Of a stretch of 64,000 bases of DNA, positions 20,610 through 30,665 are shown one piece after another; within the stretch, counting starts at the first letter, position 1; each line of letters opens with the position of its first letter. Both the position numbers and the translations under genes were made by a program. The DNA is taken from the NCBI GenBank assembly GCA_020975725.1, contig QXJR01000026.1, positions 620,001-684,000 of the forward strand, given 5' to 3'. The notes under the pieces were generated by a model, which saw nothing but the letters and a program-made list of their open reading frames with translations, ran no database searches and was not told the DNA's origin. This DNA comes from Picocystis sp. L7. Taxonomy: Eukaryota > Chlorophyta > Picocystophyceae > Picocystales > Picocystaceae.

Positions 20610-23066
20610 CTACCTTTTTGTGCGGAGGTGCCTCGGCGGGTTTTCGTCTTGCCGCCGGGCTTGAAAGCTCGCTGATGCGGTGCCAGCGGAGCTTGAGGAG
20701 GCGCTCCTTGGGGCCTTGTCCAACATTGGGCGGCTTGGAGCTGCCCGAAGGTCAATGCCGAGGCTGGGATTTGCACCATGGCCTCCTGTGGCAACCCTTG
20801 GGGAGCCGGGGACGGAGCGTAACGAGGTTGGCCGCTTCCAGACCCTGCCATTCGCGCAGGTGGGACCCTTTGTGAGGGGTGGCATGAGAGGAGATTTTCC
20901 TTTGCCTTTACCACCTCCCTGATGCCCTTGGGCTCGGAGGGGAGTTGCCCTTCGAAATGTTTCACCTCTCGGAGAAGTTGTTCCCCATTGACAATCTCCT
21001 GTCCCACTCTCTGAGCGTGACGGATATGATTGTCGAGGAGCCTCCCCCAACTGTGGTCGGAGTTTGGCTCGAAACATAATCAAGAAGAATTGCTCCCAGA
21101 ACCTCCTTTGGCCATCCGGGTGTGCGCAAGGCACGGAGGAATGGATCGGTGGATTCCATGGCCCCTTCAACTTCCTTGCGCATGCGCAAGTAGAAGTCCT
21201 CCGCACTCTCTCGCCTTGGCGTTGGTAGCCGCGGGCGAGCTCAAGGACACACTCCCATCCGACATCGTCAGGGTAGTAGTGTCGTCGCAACACACTTGAA
21301 AATTGTTTCCAAGTGGTTGGCGGATGGGCTTGAGTGGCCAATTTATAGAACCTTTGTGCGCTCCCTATGAGGTAGCGTGCGGCAAGTGCAACTTGCGCTT
21401 CTTCCTTGTCCGAATGACCGGAGGTGAAGTCTCGACCGATTGAAGCCAAATCCTCAAGGAATGGCGGTCGAGTTTCGTACCGTCGAAGGTCGGAGGCAAG
21501 GGGAGTGTGGCGCGCGTGATCCTTTCGGGACCAAGAGAGGTCGCCGTAAGGGGGCGCATCTCGTGCGGCTCCTCCACCACTCCAGCACGGACCAAGGCAC
21601 GTTCAATGAACTTGTCGCGTGGTCCTTGGCTCTCCTCGTGGAGAGGATCTACCAAAAGATCGAGCGCGGATTCTTGGAATGCCGATCGAGCCAACTGAGT
21701 CAAGGACCCTTTCGGTTGCGACTCTCGTAGGAAGTCGAACAAGTCCATCGCACTGTTGAATAGCTTATGAGCCTCGGCTGGAGAGAGCGCGGCCATGCTA
21801 CGCAAGCTCTCGCTGCGGTCTCTTACAAAGCCCGCAATCTCACGTTGCCGCTCAAGCTCAATGCGTTCCCGCTCTTTCTCGATGGCCACCTCACGGTAGG
21901 CGAGTTCGTGTTCACAAAGCTTTTCGAGTCGGGTGAGGTCTTGCATCATGTTGGTGCGAGACCTCTGGATGGAGTGTTTCTTCTCTTCGGAGGTAGCAGT
22001 AGCTGCTCTCCGGGCGAGCAAACGGCACTCGCGGGAGTAGGAGTTTTTCAACTCCTTGACGGCTTGAAGCTCGTCCTCGGTGAGTCGACGTGGGTCAGCT
22101 CCCCACTCCATGATCCAAACGGGTAGAGGCCGATTCACGTAGCGGAGTGTCTCCTCCACGTGTGGATCCTGCAAGTCCTTCAGAGGACCTTGCTTGGCTC
22201 GGGCCTCCCCTTCGTCGGAGAGAAGTTTCTCGAGATAGGTGGGCCTTAGGCTCTCATCCTCACTCTCATCCATGGACTTGGTCCCTGATCCCTCGGCCGG
22301 GGGCAGAGCCTCTCTCGCTCGGTCTGGCCTGGCTCGGGGCTTGCCGGGATCGGTAGCCAATGGGGCTGCCCCAACAGGGGATCCAGCCAACGGCGAGCCC
22401 CCGACAGAGGCGTCTGCCTGGAGCGAGCTCCCAGATCCTGCTTCGGCCAATGGCGAGCCGGGATGAGGGGCATCAGCCAATCGGATCGTTCGATCAACGT
22501 CGCCGCGCGCGCGCGCAATGGAGCGCGCATGATCGGCACGATCGGTGCGACCGACGGGCCGATCGGCGCGTGCGACGGGTCGAACAGTAGCCTCGGAGGC
22601 ACGGCGCAGTTTCCGTGCGTTCGAGGAGGCCAGATCGGCTTTCGCAGCCGATCTTTTGGCCTTCTTCCCACGGTGCTCGAGGGTTTCGAAACCCTCGAGC
22701 GCACCGTCGTCCGGAGATGCCATGGCCAAGGCCGTGGGGGTGCGAACGGGTTCTTTAGCCTCTCGACCACCTCCAGAAGCACGAGGCTTCTTCTGCTGGG
22801 AGGTGGGAGCGGCGAGCGTGGCTTTCGGAGCCATTTCTCGCTCTTTTTCGTTCGCCTCCTCCACGAAACCCTCGCGAGCGGTTCGTGGAGGCACGGCGCC
22901 TCTCTCCGGGCGCCATGTTGTCGCTTGGCGTCGGCAATGCCGACAGCCACCACCGTCGAAGCGGCGAGGGGTCGTTGACCGTCGGCATTGCCGGCGCGTC
23001 CCTTGCTCGCTCCTTTTTTCTTCGCCATGTCTTCGCCGCCACTCGCGGGCGGAAGGCTCGTTGAAC
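20610..23066 (-). mobile_element. Element A gag region
   Basis: The 5' part of the internal region. It begins with a basic, Ala/Arg/Pro-rich stretch, continues through a charged helical part (ERERIELERQREIAGF) and a capsid-like segment ending near 20.6 kb (PPTFDGTKLDRHSLRIWLQS type). No clear zinc knuckle was recognised. Reading openness extends into the adjoining LTR, so the natural start is not fixed. Confidence 0.6.
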
Positions 23067-23068
23067 GG

Positions 23069-23341
23069 TGTGGCGCTTGCGCGCCCACCTCCTTTTCCTG
23101 TGGCGCGAAGACGACGAGGGTGGTGGCGTCGGCGTGCGTTCGCGCTCGTTCGCTCGTGCGTTCGTGTCGCCGCGGTGCTCGAGACCGTTGGGCGGAACGT
23201 TGAGGAACGTTGTTGTTGTGTTCTCGTTCCCCTCCGCCGCAATTAATATTACATCTTAACTCCATTGGGGAATCCGCCCGTGGCTAAGCCACGTATTTAT
23301 CCGGTTCATCGGCCACAGAGCCCTTATTAGAAAGGGGGACA
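23069..23341 (-). repeat. Right LTR of element A, shared with a tandem copy
   Basis: Matches 14946-15213 except for a 5-bp length difference near 23215 and very few substitutions. It sits between a second copy of the end of pol (to its right) and the gag of element A (to its left), so it serves as 3' LTR of one copy and 5' LTR of the next. Confidence 0.6.
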
Positions 23342-23834
23342 AACCGGTCCCTATTCGGGTTAGTCCTCGCCCTGCATCCGCCTAGGGACATGGCTAAGGA
23401 GGACGTCCCAGTGAGGGGAAGGCAAGGGCCTTCCTTGGGCATCCGAGAATATTCCCTCATGCCTCCCTAGTACCTCCTGGTAGGTAGCGAGATGCTGCAA
23501 GCGAGGGAACCAGGGAGCCTTTGGCCAATGCGGAGTGATCATGGTCACAAGGGCTCTAGGTTCGGCCTCCAGCTTGCCTATCACGGAGTCAATGAGGCAA
23601 CAGGGTGGGTGTGCCCATAGGTTGCCAAGACTAGCCCATTCTTGGGCGAGAGCATTGGTCTCCCGTGTAAAGAAGGCCGGACATTGGGCATTGTTTGGCG
23701 AGGCAAACAAGTCCCAAGTGAATGGCCCGAATATAATTGAGAACCTCTCAAAAGCCTCACGATTGAGTGCATATTCCTCATCGTCGAAGGACAACCTCGG
23801 CAAGACAGGTGTCTCGAGAGGGCTGGGCGCAACA
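23342..23834 (-). mobile_element. 3' fragment of a second element A copy
   Basis: Repeats 15214-15706 at about 99 percent identity: the pol C-terminal extra domain and the stop, leading into the shared LTR. Homology ends abruptly at 23834, where the sequence switches to the gag of a different element. Confidence 0.85.
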
Positions 23835-24902
23835 GTCGGAAACAGCAGCCCTTTGCTCTGCAAGCTGCTTCTGAGCATTGGTGATGCTGCTTTGCTGTTG
23901 CTTAGAGAGCTGCCTATAAGGTTTGCGCTGTCGACCCGCGTTGGTCATCCTGTTTTGGCTGTCCTCTTTGGTTTGGGATCTGCGTTGTTCAGGCATTGCG
24001 GCCAGTTGTCTTGGGGCTGGAGCCTGCTTGTCTCGACGCGTTTGCTGGAAACGCTCAGCGTGAAATTCAGCGTCGAGCTTCATTGCCAATGAAGCCATTC
24101 CATCAGCAGTCAAGTCTGGGGTCTTCCCCACTTCGATCAACAGCTCGTGATGCTTCGTAATGTTACGTTGTATAGGAATCTTGAGAGCCATTCTGAATCG
24201 TTCGGCCAGCGCTTGCCCATCAATGTGAAAGCATTGAGGGTCTTTGGACTCATTGATGACAAAGGTCAACGTCCGCAAGCGATTGAGTAACTGAATTGGT
24301 GTTTCGTCAACTCGTTGACGGGCCAAGCGAAACTCGTTCAAAGCGTGTGGCCCAGGACCTCTAGTTTGGTAGGCTTGTTTAAGGAGTTGGTACAAATCGT
24401 CGATCTTACGAAGTGCATCCCTATTTTCCTTAATTCTGTGTCGCACTAGGGAAGCTGCTGAACCTCGGAGAGTATCCATGGCAAACACAAGTTGAGCACC
24501 TGGGTCTTTGGTGAACGAAACGACCCAGCAAAGTACCTCATCCCACCAATATGTCAAAGCATATGGGTTTTTGACGGCATCATCGCCAGAAAATTCGATC
24601 GGGCGTTTGATGGATGTCCTTGCCAAATTCACCCGTTGTCCAAGTTCCTTGTAAAGTTCCACCTGTGGATCGCTCTCCGATGGCGAGATTTCTCCACGGG
24701 CTTGCGATGGTACCTCTTGGTGAGTAGAAGGAATTCCTTGAAGGACCACCGTTGGAGCGGCTCGTTCCAAATGATCTATCCGGGCCATCATGTCCGGTAG
24801 GTTATCCAAGCGACGGGCAAGCTCTTGAATTTGTCCCAAAAGGGCTTGGATTTCAACCTCACGAGGGGGTTGCTCTTCGTTGTTGTCTTGCGAGCCTTCC
24901 AT
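23835..24902 (-). mobile_element. Gag of a second, unrelated LTR retroelement (element B)
   Basis: A minus-strand gag frame from ATG 24902 with a coiled-coil-like start (EIQALLGQIQELARRLDNLP), a capsid-type domain (IEFSGDDAVKNPYALTYWWD, then the LNRLRTLTFVINES region) and a Gln/Arg-rich end. It stops being gag-like at 23835, where element A sequence begins. No pol of element B is present nearby, so only its 5' part survives. Confidence 0.7.
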
Positions 24903-24916
24903 GAGTTCTTCGAATT

Positions 24917-24942
24917 TTTTTTTTTTTTTTTTTTTTTTTTTT
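24917..24942. repeat. Poly-T tract (poly-A on the minus strand)
   Basis: A run of about 26 T on the plus strand just outside the gag B start. On the minus strand it reads as a poly-A stretch immediately upstream of the gag ATG. Confidence 0.85.
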
Positions 24943-25962
24943 GAGAGTACTTGCGGTTTGTCGGACGCGAGTTCTCCAACTCAAAGCGTACCGCAACAAA
25001 GTGGTGAAGTCAAACTACCCCTTTTGTCAAGGTAGGAATCCTTGGAAATGAGGCGACTCGCTTTCTTCAAGCCTTTGAAACTCCGAGATCAAATGGGCAC
25101 GAAACCCTAGCTTCGTGGTCCTCTTCTAGACTTTGTTCCACTCTCGACCCTTGGAGGACGAGAAAAGTGGTTGTATACACTTAGTCCCACGAAGGAGAGG
25201 TGAGACAAACTCGGATGCTTGACGAAGAAACGGTCCCTTGAGTGCCTCGATGGCGCCGGATGCGGACGGTGTCGATGGTGCGTGGTTCGGAGACCTTGAG
25301 TAGGACTTGTTCATTAAAAAGACCGGTGGCTCTTCTCTATGGAGCACCAAGGTCATCCTCTACGGTAATTGTCCAAAAAGGTACATTTAGTACTCTATCT
25401 TAAGTAATAAATGTCTAACCTTCTACATATACCGTCGAGCAAGAAGAAAACACTCCTCCATGGGGAGTGTGACCTAGGAAGGTGTAACAGGAGGGGAACA
25501 GGAGCAGTTGAGGGTATGGTGGGATGGAAAGATGGGTGCATGGGGAGTGCGCACGTTGCAGCCACAGGTTGGCTGGCTATTGGCCATGCATGAGTAGAGA
25601 AACTAGGCCATAACCTCAAGGAGCTTCATGGGGTGCATTAGAAAAGAAATGGCTGAGTGGTTTGTGTGTTTGTGGGTTGGTGCAGGAAAGACATTCGAAG
25701 ACTTTCATGACAGATTTGCAGAAGTTTGAGGCACCATGCTGGTGGGCTGTTTGAGTGCAAACCACCCCATCAGCAGTGCCTATGCCCTTCCATGATGATG
25801 GCTAGCATGGACCAGGTGGGTTGCAAGCTCAGGAAAGAGCCTTTTGGCAGCTTCGAAACTTCTTTTCTTGTTGTAATGATGCTTGTCTTTTTTTGGTCTC
25901 TCAGCCTCTCTACTCTTCCTCTTCAGCATTTGTGTCTCTTCACTCCAGAGTCCAGCATCATT
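24943..25962. other. Probable 5' leader/LTR remnant of element B and unassigned DNA
   Basis: By position, 24943 to about 25380 may be the leader or LTR of element B, but I found no matching second terminal repeat in the window. 25380-25962 has no coding pattern I can support. Confidence 0.3.
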
Positions 25963-26533
25963 TCACTCCCTCACTTGATCATCTCTAGCCCTTTGCCACT
26001 GGGTGTGTGGCAACAGGACCACCTTACACCCTGTGGCAACACATGCTCCATGCCATAGTCCCATGCCGTAGGCAGTGGAGTGAATGGACCATGCGGTCGA
26101 TGTGGAATAGAAATTTGCTTCTCGATATACACATAGGCATCTATGAGATTGTATTCTCGGAGGAGACGTACCATTCAGGGACATCGTAGGACCGTCTTCC
26201 TTGCACCAGGAAGGACGGGCAGTCGACCACACACCAAGTGTCGTGTCGATGGGTTGCCACTGCACCTCGAGTGTCTGGATCAATCGCCACCAAGCAACGA
26301 CCCTCCGAACTAGTGCGAATTGCCGTTTTTCTGGTGCCAGGGACCTCTTCCGACTGATAGTCTTCGGATGAGATGGCGATCGGTTCGGACATGTCGTCTG
26401 CAGAGCCTGCCCTAGCAGTCGAGTGTCGCTTGCGCTGAGTTTTGGAGGCGTGAAACAGATGACGCTGGAACGTCGAATCATCGAGTTCGTCGATTCCGTC
26501 GCCGAATCGAATGGTTGCACCGGCCTCCGTCAC
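25963..26533 (-). pseudogene. MOC1-like plastid Holliday-junction resolvase, frame-disrupted
   Basis: MOC1 is the RuvC-like nuclease that resolves Holliday junctions so that chloroplast nucleoids separate. On the minus strand, from ATG 26533, one frame carries CLVAIDPDTRGAVAT, the first RuvC acidic motif, then VVDCPSFLVQGRR. At about 26170 similarity passes to a second frame (MVRLLREYNLIDAYVYIEKQ, holding the motif-II Glu), and at about 26080 to a third (YGMGLWHGACVATGCKVVLL then RARDDQ, holding the C-terminal acidic pair). Each step is a shift of one base in the same direction within under 100 bp, too tight for the 90-170 bp introns seen elsewhere here. The transit peptide and the far C-terminus are not evident. 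Most likely a recent pseudogene; tiny introns or assembly errors are alternatives. Confidence 0.6.
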
Positions 26534-26933
26534 ACCACATCGTCGGTCCCATCACTCTGCATGAAGGGACAAGCGCAGAGTCCTCTCTCCCCTTGTCCCT
26601 CACCGTATTGCGCAAGCGTCCGTGGAGTGAGCAAGGCAAAGGCTCACGTCCGAAGCGCAATCCCACACGGTGTTGCTACGCTCCTTTTCTCTTGAGGGAA
26701 CGACGAGTGGACGTCTTTTTTCTCTCAAAGCAAAGTGATTCTGATGTATTACGAAGCAATGATGGCATAAGTATTGCCCCTTGAATGGGCACGACAGCCT
26801 GGCGCCCCACTCGCATGCACCCTGGTCACGTGAGGGGTCGCCAGGTGAAAACTGCTCCCCAGGCAGGGACCGCACCGATGGGGAGCTTGTTTCCCTGGGG
26901 TTACGCCCCACAGGCGCGTGCCGAGGACCCTGA

Positions 26934-26965
26934 TTCCGGGGCAGAATCTCTACTTCGCCCCGGAA
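26934..26965. repeat. Hairpin with 9-bp perfect arms
   Basis: ttccggggc (26934-26942) and gccccggaa (26957-26965) are perfect inverted repeats with a 14-base loop. It sits among other short inverted pairs (TGGGG..CCCCA near 26895-26910) 180 bp before the palindromic 26-bp array. Confidence 0.6.
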
Positions 26966-27143
26966 TGATCTTCGACCCTTCCTTGCCCTATCAGGATAAG
27001 GGGCAGTCCTGTGCCTGTTTGGGGTCACTTTAGGTCCATAAAAAGGGGGGTGGTCTCTAGTGACCCTACTTGGATACTCCTACTTGGTCTGGTTCGAATC
27101 GGGACTCGATGGGTGCCCCGAGATAGTAAAGGCATGCAACAAA

Positions 27144-27389
27144 GCCAGGTCCGGATTTCCGGGACAAAAGCCAGGTCCGGATTTCCCGGACAAAAGCCAG
27201 GTCCAGATTTCCCGGACAAATGCCAGGTCCGGATTTCCCGGACAAAAGGCAGGTCCGGATTTCCCGGACAAGTGGTAGGACCGGAATTCCCGGACAAAAG
27301 CCAGGTCCGGATTTCCCGGACAAAAGGCAGGTCCGGATTTCCCGGACAAAAGGTAGGCCCGGAATTCCCGGACAAATGCCAGGTCCGGA
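27144..27389. repeat. Tandem array of a 26-bp palindromic unit (9.5 copies)
   Basis: Units start at 27144, 27170, 27196, 27222, 27248, 27274, 27300, 27326 and 27352, with a partial tenth at 27378. The consensus contains GTCCGG-ATTTC-CCGGAC, a perfect 6-bp inverted repeat around a 5-bp spacer, followed by an A-rich linker (aaaagcca). Spacing is exact to the base. Because 26 is not a multiple of 3, both strands stay open in all frames, creating false repeat peptides. It is most like an iterated protein-binding site or a young minisatellite. Confidence 0.9.
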
Positions 27390-27908
27390 CTGGGCGCGTG
27401 GTTTCGTGGATAACCAAAGGAATGGAAGGAAAGCGCTTGTTCGGTTTGTTTTCGGGGAAAAGGTTTGTGATCGACCCTTCTTCAGGAGAAGAGGTTGGGT
27501 GTGTGGAGGCCTGTGGTGGTTTAGACGTCTACAAGTTGGGTGGCTCCATGTATCCTGATGGAGTAGAAGGCGTAGATTGAGGGAAGCCATGCCAATGCCT
27601 TCATTAATAGCTGTGGGCATAGTGGTAGCGTAAACTTTTCTCTCGAGCCATTGGGTTCATTTGGAGAGCGTTCTAGTCTTGCAACGGATGTTCGGCGAAG
27701 CATAAGCACCCCAACGTTTCTTGATTGCACGGGGTCGGATGGGTCACAACCCGTGGATATCTCTTCTCAATGCTACATCGCGCGGACCATCTGTGGAGCA
27801 ACCCTACACATCCGAGTAACGGCTGTAAAACCCTTATGCGATAGATTCGTGAACACGGCCGATCCAACATGCAGCAAGAGGAAGCTTGCTTTGCGAAAAC
27901 GGTATCTC
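27390..27908. other. Unassigned 0.5-kb stretch
   Basis: Between the 26-bp array and the 184-bp repeat. The plus frame that runs out of the array continues to 27580 but shows no domain. No gene can be supported. Confidence 0.3.
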
Positions 27909-28440
27909 TCCTGGTCCTGCCTTCGTCGGTCTAGGTGCAAGATGTCAACGACCCACCAGCAGGGTGACCATTTCGTCGTTTCGACTTGGATGGCCTTGAA
28001 CTGTCGCGTGCGTCCCTATAGGACCCATCCAACGAAGGTGGCAGGGTCAAGTTGTCCCGTTGCGATCGCTTTCGACACCGACTTGAACTCCCTCCTGGTC
28101 CTGCCTTCGTCGGTCCAGGTGCAAGATGTCGACGACCCACCAGCAGGGTGACCATTTCGTCGCCACGATTTCCATGGCGCTGAATATTCGCGTGCGTCCC
28201 TCTCACACCCATCCAAAGATGGTGGCATGGTCAAGTTGTCCCATTGCGATCGCTTTCGATACCGACTCGAGGTCCCTCCAGGTCTTGCCTTCGTCGCTCC
28301 GGGTGCGGGATGTCGACGACCCACCTGCCCTCCTCCAATTCTTTCGCCACCGCTCCAACGACGCTGAATTTCTGCGTCCACCCGTTTTCGAGCACGTAGA
28401 ATCGAGTGGTATCGTTCGTTTGGCTCATCGCATCGCCAGT
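27909..28440. repeat. 184-bp tandem repeat, about 2.5 copies
   Basis: Units start at 27909, 28093 and 28277 (tcctggtcctgcc and variants); the third is about half length. Translated on the minus strand, the last copy reads RTRSDEGKTWRDLESVSKAI and the middle copy TWTDEGRTRREFKSVSKAI, both then ending GQLDxATxxGWV. The SDEGKTW part is close to a BNR/Asp-box. As 184 is not divisible by 3, the copies are not in one frame. This may be an amplified exon with flanking intron, or a decayed coding repeat. Confidence 0.65.
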
Positions 28441-28499
28441 CGAAGCGTACGCGATGCCTGCTGGTCGCTCCATCGGATGTTTCGCCGACGAGGGACCAG

Positions 28500-29218
28500 G
28501 AGTCCACCGAAACCGGTCGAACGGGCGAGGCGGGGATGAATGTCGCTTCGAAACACGCTCTTGTATTACAAAGGAGAGATTCCGACGTTCGAAGCCCGAA
28601 AAACGATCGCCCTTATGTCCGTTCGATCGCGTCGGTCGCGGTCGGTCCGACCTCCGTGGCGTCGGCCGTCCCTGGCCCTGCGTCGCACGGGCCGTACGCG
28701 GTGCCACGGGCGCGCGAGACGCTCCGCACGCACGCGTCGACCCCCCACGGAGGAGGATCGACGGCGCGTGCGCGTCGCGCGCGTCCGTGGGACCGCGTCT
28801 GTCGGTGTCGCGTTTGCGCGCAGGTTCGGTCGCGCTACCAGTACCGCCTCCCCCTGTCCCTCTCGCGATCGCGAATGCCCCCCCTGGCCCTCTCAAACCG
28901 CCACCCCGTCCCCCGACCCCCTGTGCCCCCCTTTCCCCCCTGCGCCCCTCCCCCACACCCCCACGCGCGCCCGACGGGGTGGGATGCGCCCCACGCGCGA
29001 TGGCGATGGAGGGGCCCCGCCGACGCCCCCACCCCGCCCCCGACCGAAAGGACGCCCGCGAACGAGGTCCCGGGGCGATGGCGGGTTCCGCGCAACCCCA
29101 CCCGAATCCCCCACGCCCGAAAAAAAAAAAGGAACGAACGAAGGACGGGGGAGCTGCCCCACGAGAAGCGGAAGAAAAAAAGGGGGGCACGGACGATTTC
29201 AAAAAGGGGGGCAAGCAT
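28500..29218. other. GC-rich, C-rich low-complexity stretch
   Basis: Strongly strand-skewed DNA with many C runs on the plus strand (28.85-29.1 kb) and poly-A/G runs at 29.12-29.21 kb. Long open frames on both strands give Arg/Pro/Gly-rich peptides without domains; I regard them as compositional. Confidence 0.45.
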
Positions 29219-29285
29219 CTACTTTGCGCAACTCAGCTTAGCTCGACCTCCAGCAACTACTTTGCGCAACTCAGCTTAGCTCGAA
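29219..29285. repeat. Two copies of a 38-bp direct repeat
   Basis: ctactttgcgcaactcagct begins at 29219 and again at 29257. Both copies continue to tagctcga, then differ. Confidence 0.8.
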
Positions 29286-29303
29286 CCGTTTTGGAGAGGA
29301 AAT

Positions 29304-29369
29304 GCTAACCCCTAACCCCTACACCCCCCCAATCGCATCGCAAAAAACTTCTACCTAAACCCTAAACCG
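29304..29369. repeat. Short interstitial telomere-like sequence
   Basis: ctaacccctaacccctacac at 29304 and cctaaaccctaaaccg at 29354 resemble a few degenerate units of the plant/algal telomere repeat CCCTAAA. They lie directly between the 38-bp repeat and a Ty1/copia remnant. Confidence 0.5.
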
Positions 29370-29394
29370 AAGATCTATAATTGGATTTGCCATT

Positions 29395-29883
29395 CAACTT
29401 TTGGGTGGATTAGTATCGTGGCAGAGCAAACTCCAACCAACAATAGCTACCTCCACAACTAAAGCCGAATACCAGGCAGCATCTGCTGCAATCAAAGAAA
29501 GTCTATGGATCAGAAACCTAGTTCAGCAAAAGCTGAATCCAAAACAAGTCAAAGTCACAATACTCATTGACAGCCAGTCAACACTCCGACTGCTCAAGAA
29601 CCCACAATCTGTCACACGGGCCAAACACATTGATGTCCACCATCACTTCATACGAGAACGAGCAATGAGAAATGAAGTGGAAATGAACCACTACGAAACA
29701 GAGAAAATGTGGGCTGACTTCCTGACCAAAAAAGTACCAACAGCAAAGTTCAAGCTATGCATACAGCAACTTGGAACGACTTGGACCAATACAGAGCTGA
29801 GTGGGAGCGTTGGAAGGAATACCCCTTTCAGTAAGACACAGCCCCGTACAGAACCAAGCCCAAAGAGGGACGTGCCAAAATAG
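29395..29883 (+). mobile_element. Ty1/copia retroelement fossil, RNase H end only
   Basis: The 3' end of a copia-type pol: GGLVSWQSKLQPTIATSTTK and AEYQAASAAIKESLWIRNLV of RNase H, then DSQSTLRLLKNP, the AKHIDVHHHFIRE motif and the ADFLTK close. Nothing upstream of RNase H is present; the fragment joins telomere-like DNA at its left. It is a truncated copy. Confidence 0.85.
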
Positions 29884-30266
29884 AGGGTCCATGCGAGTCG
29901 AGACGGAAGAACCGACGAAGACGATCAGGACGCACAAGCCCTTGAGCTCACGTGACGAATCAAGTCGCACGGGACAAGAGGATGGTCAGCTTGCGGAGGA
30001 TACGAGGCGACCAACCCCTCGACAATCTCGCTAGAGCGCAGTATTTAAAGCGCTTGCGATTGTACCCGGAATTAGTTTTTGCATTACCAATCGACACCGC
30101 CCATCTGCCTTCGACCAACGTGCCTGCACCTCCAACGACGTGCCTCTCGTGTGGATCGCTACCATAGAGAAGAGAAACCCTCGCACTGACGAAACCCTCG
30201 GATCAACCTTACAGCGTGAACCAAATTGTCCCACACAGAAGGACCCTGATCAAGTCATTTCTAACA
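29811..30266 (+). repeat. Candidate 3' LTR of the Ty1/copia fossil
   Basis: Starts shortly after the RNase H end, following a purine-rich stretch (gagtgggagcg), with TGGAAGGAAT, and could end at TTTCTAACA (30266), giving TG..CA ends and 456 bp. It contains a tatttaaagcg promoter-like box near 30042. No second LTR exists in the window to confirm it. Confidence 0.3.
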
Positions 30267-30665
30267 AGTGTTCTAGGTCTCTACAGGTGTGTTCGATCTA
30301 TTGTATAGATAGTAAGGAAAATGCCCAATCACTAGCTTGTTGTCGATGACATAAGCACGAATGGTAAGGATGCATATAGAAAGAATTGATTCCCGAAGAC
30401 GATGCAAGAGCCTGACACAATTAGTTTTGAAGAAAGCACGAAGGAGAATCGCAAATGCAAATCGAAGACTCGGGGAAGCCATGGCATGAAGTTTCTGTGG
30501 TGCGTGCATTTTGTTGAAGATGTAGGGCCCGTAATGATTGCAACAGGCCATCGCAAAGTAATGGTAGCTGATGATTTTAGATTGAACCCATGAAGCATTC
30601 ACCATAGCCAGAAGTTGAACAGGAATCGACACCGACCAAGCACCAGGATAGCATGCCTGCAGATG

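Larger units (their letters stand above)
14946..23341 (-). mobile_element. Ty3-type LTR retrotransposon fossil (element A)
   Basis: Read on the minus strand, the order is right LTR, gag, protease, reverse transcriptase, RNase H, integrase, a C-terminal extra domain, left LTR. RNase H before integrase places it with Ty3/gypsy-like elements. The two terminal repeats are nearly identical, so insertion or recombination was recent. The coding parts lie in more than one frame and the element looks broken, with a few breaks (about three to five). Immediately to the right the same terminal repeat is preceded by a second copy of the 3' end of pol, so this is a tandem arrangement sharing one LTR. Confidence 0.85.

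Noticed and set aside
27144-27389. CRISPR array
   Set aside because: Units are contiguous 26-bp repeats with no unique spacers, and the context is a eukaryotic nuclear genome.
27011-27580. Repeat-peptide reading frames through the 26-bp array on both strands
   Set aside because: Openness follows from a stop-free 26-bp unit read in three phases; the peptides have no signal, domain or start context.
28231-29308. Overlapping 230-330-codon frames on both strands
   Set aside because: C-rich, low-complexity DNA; translations are Pro/Arg/Gly runs.
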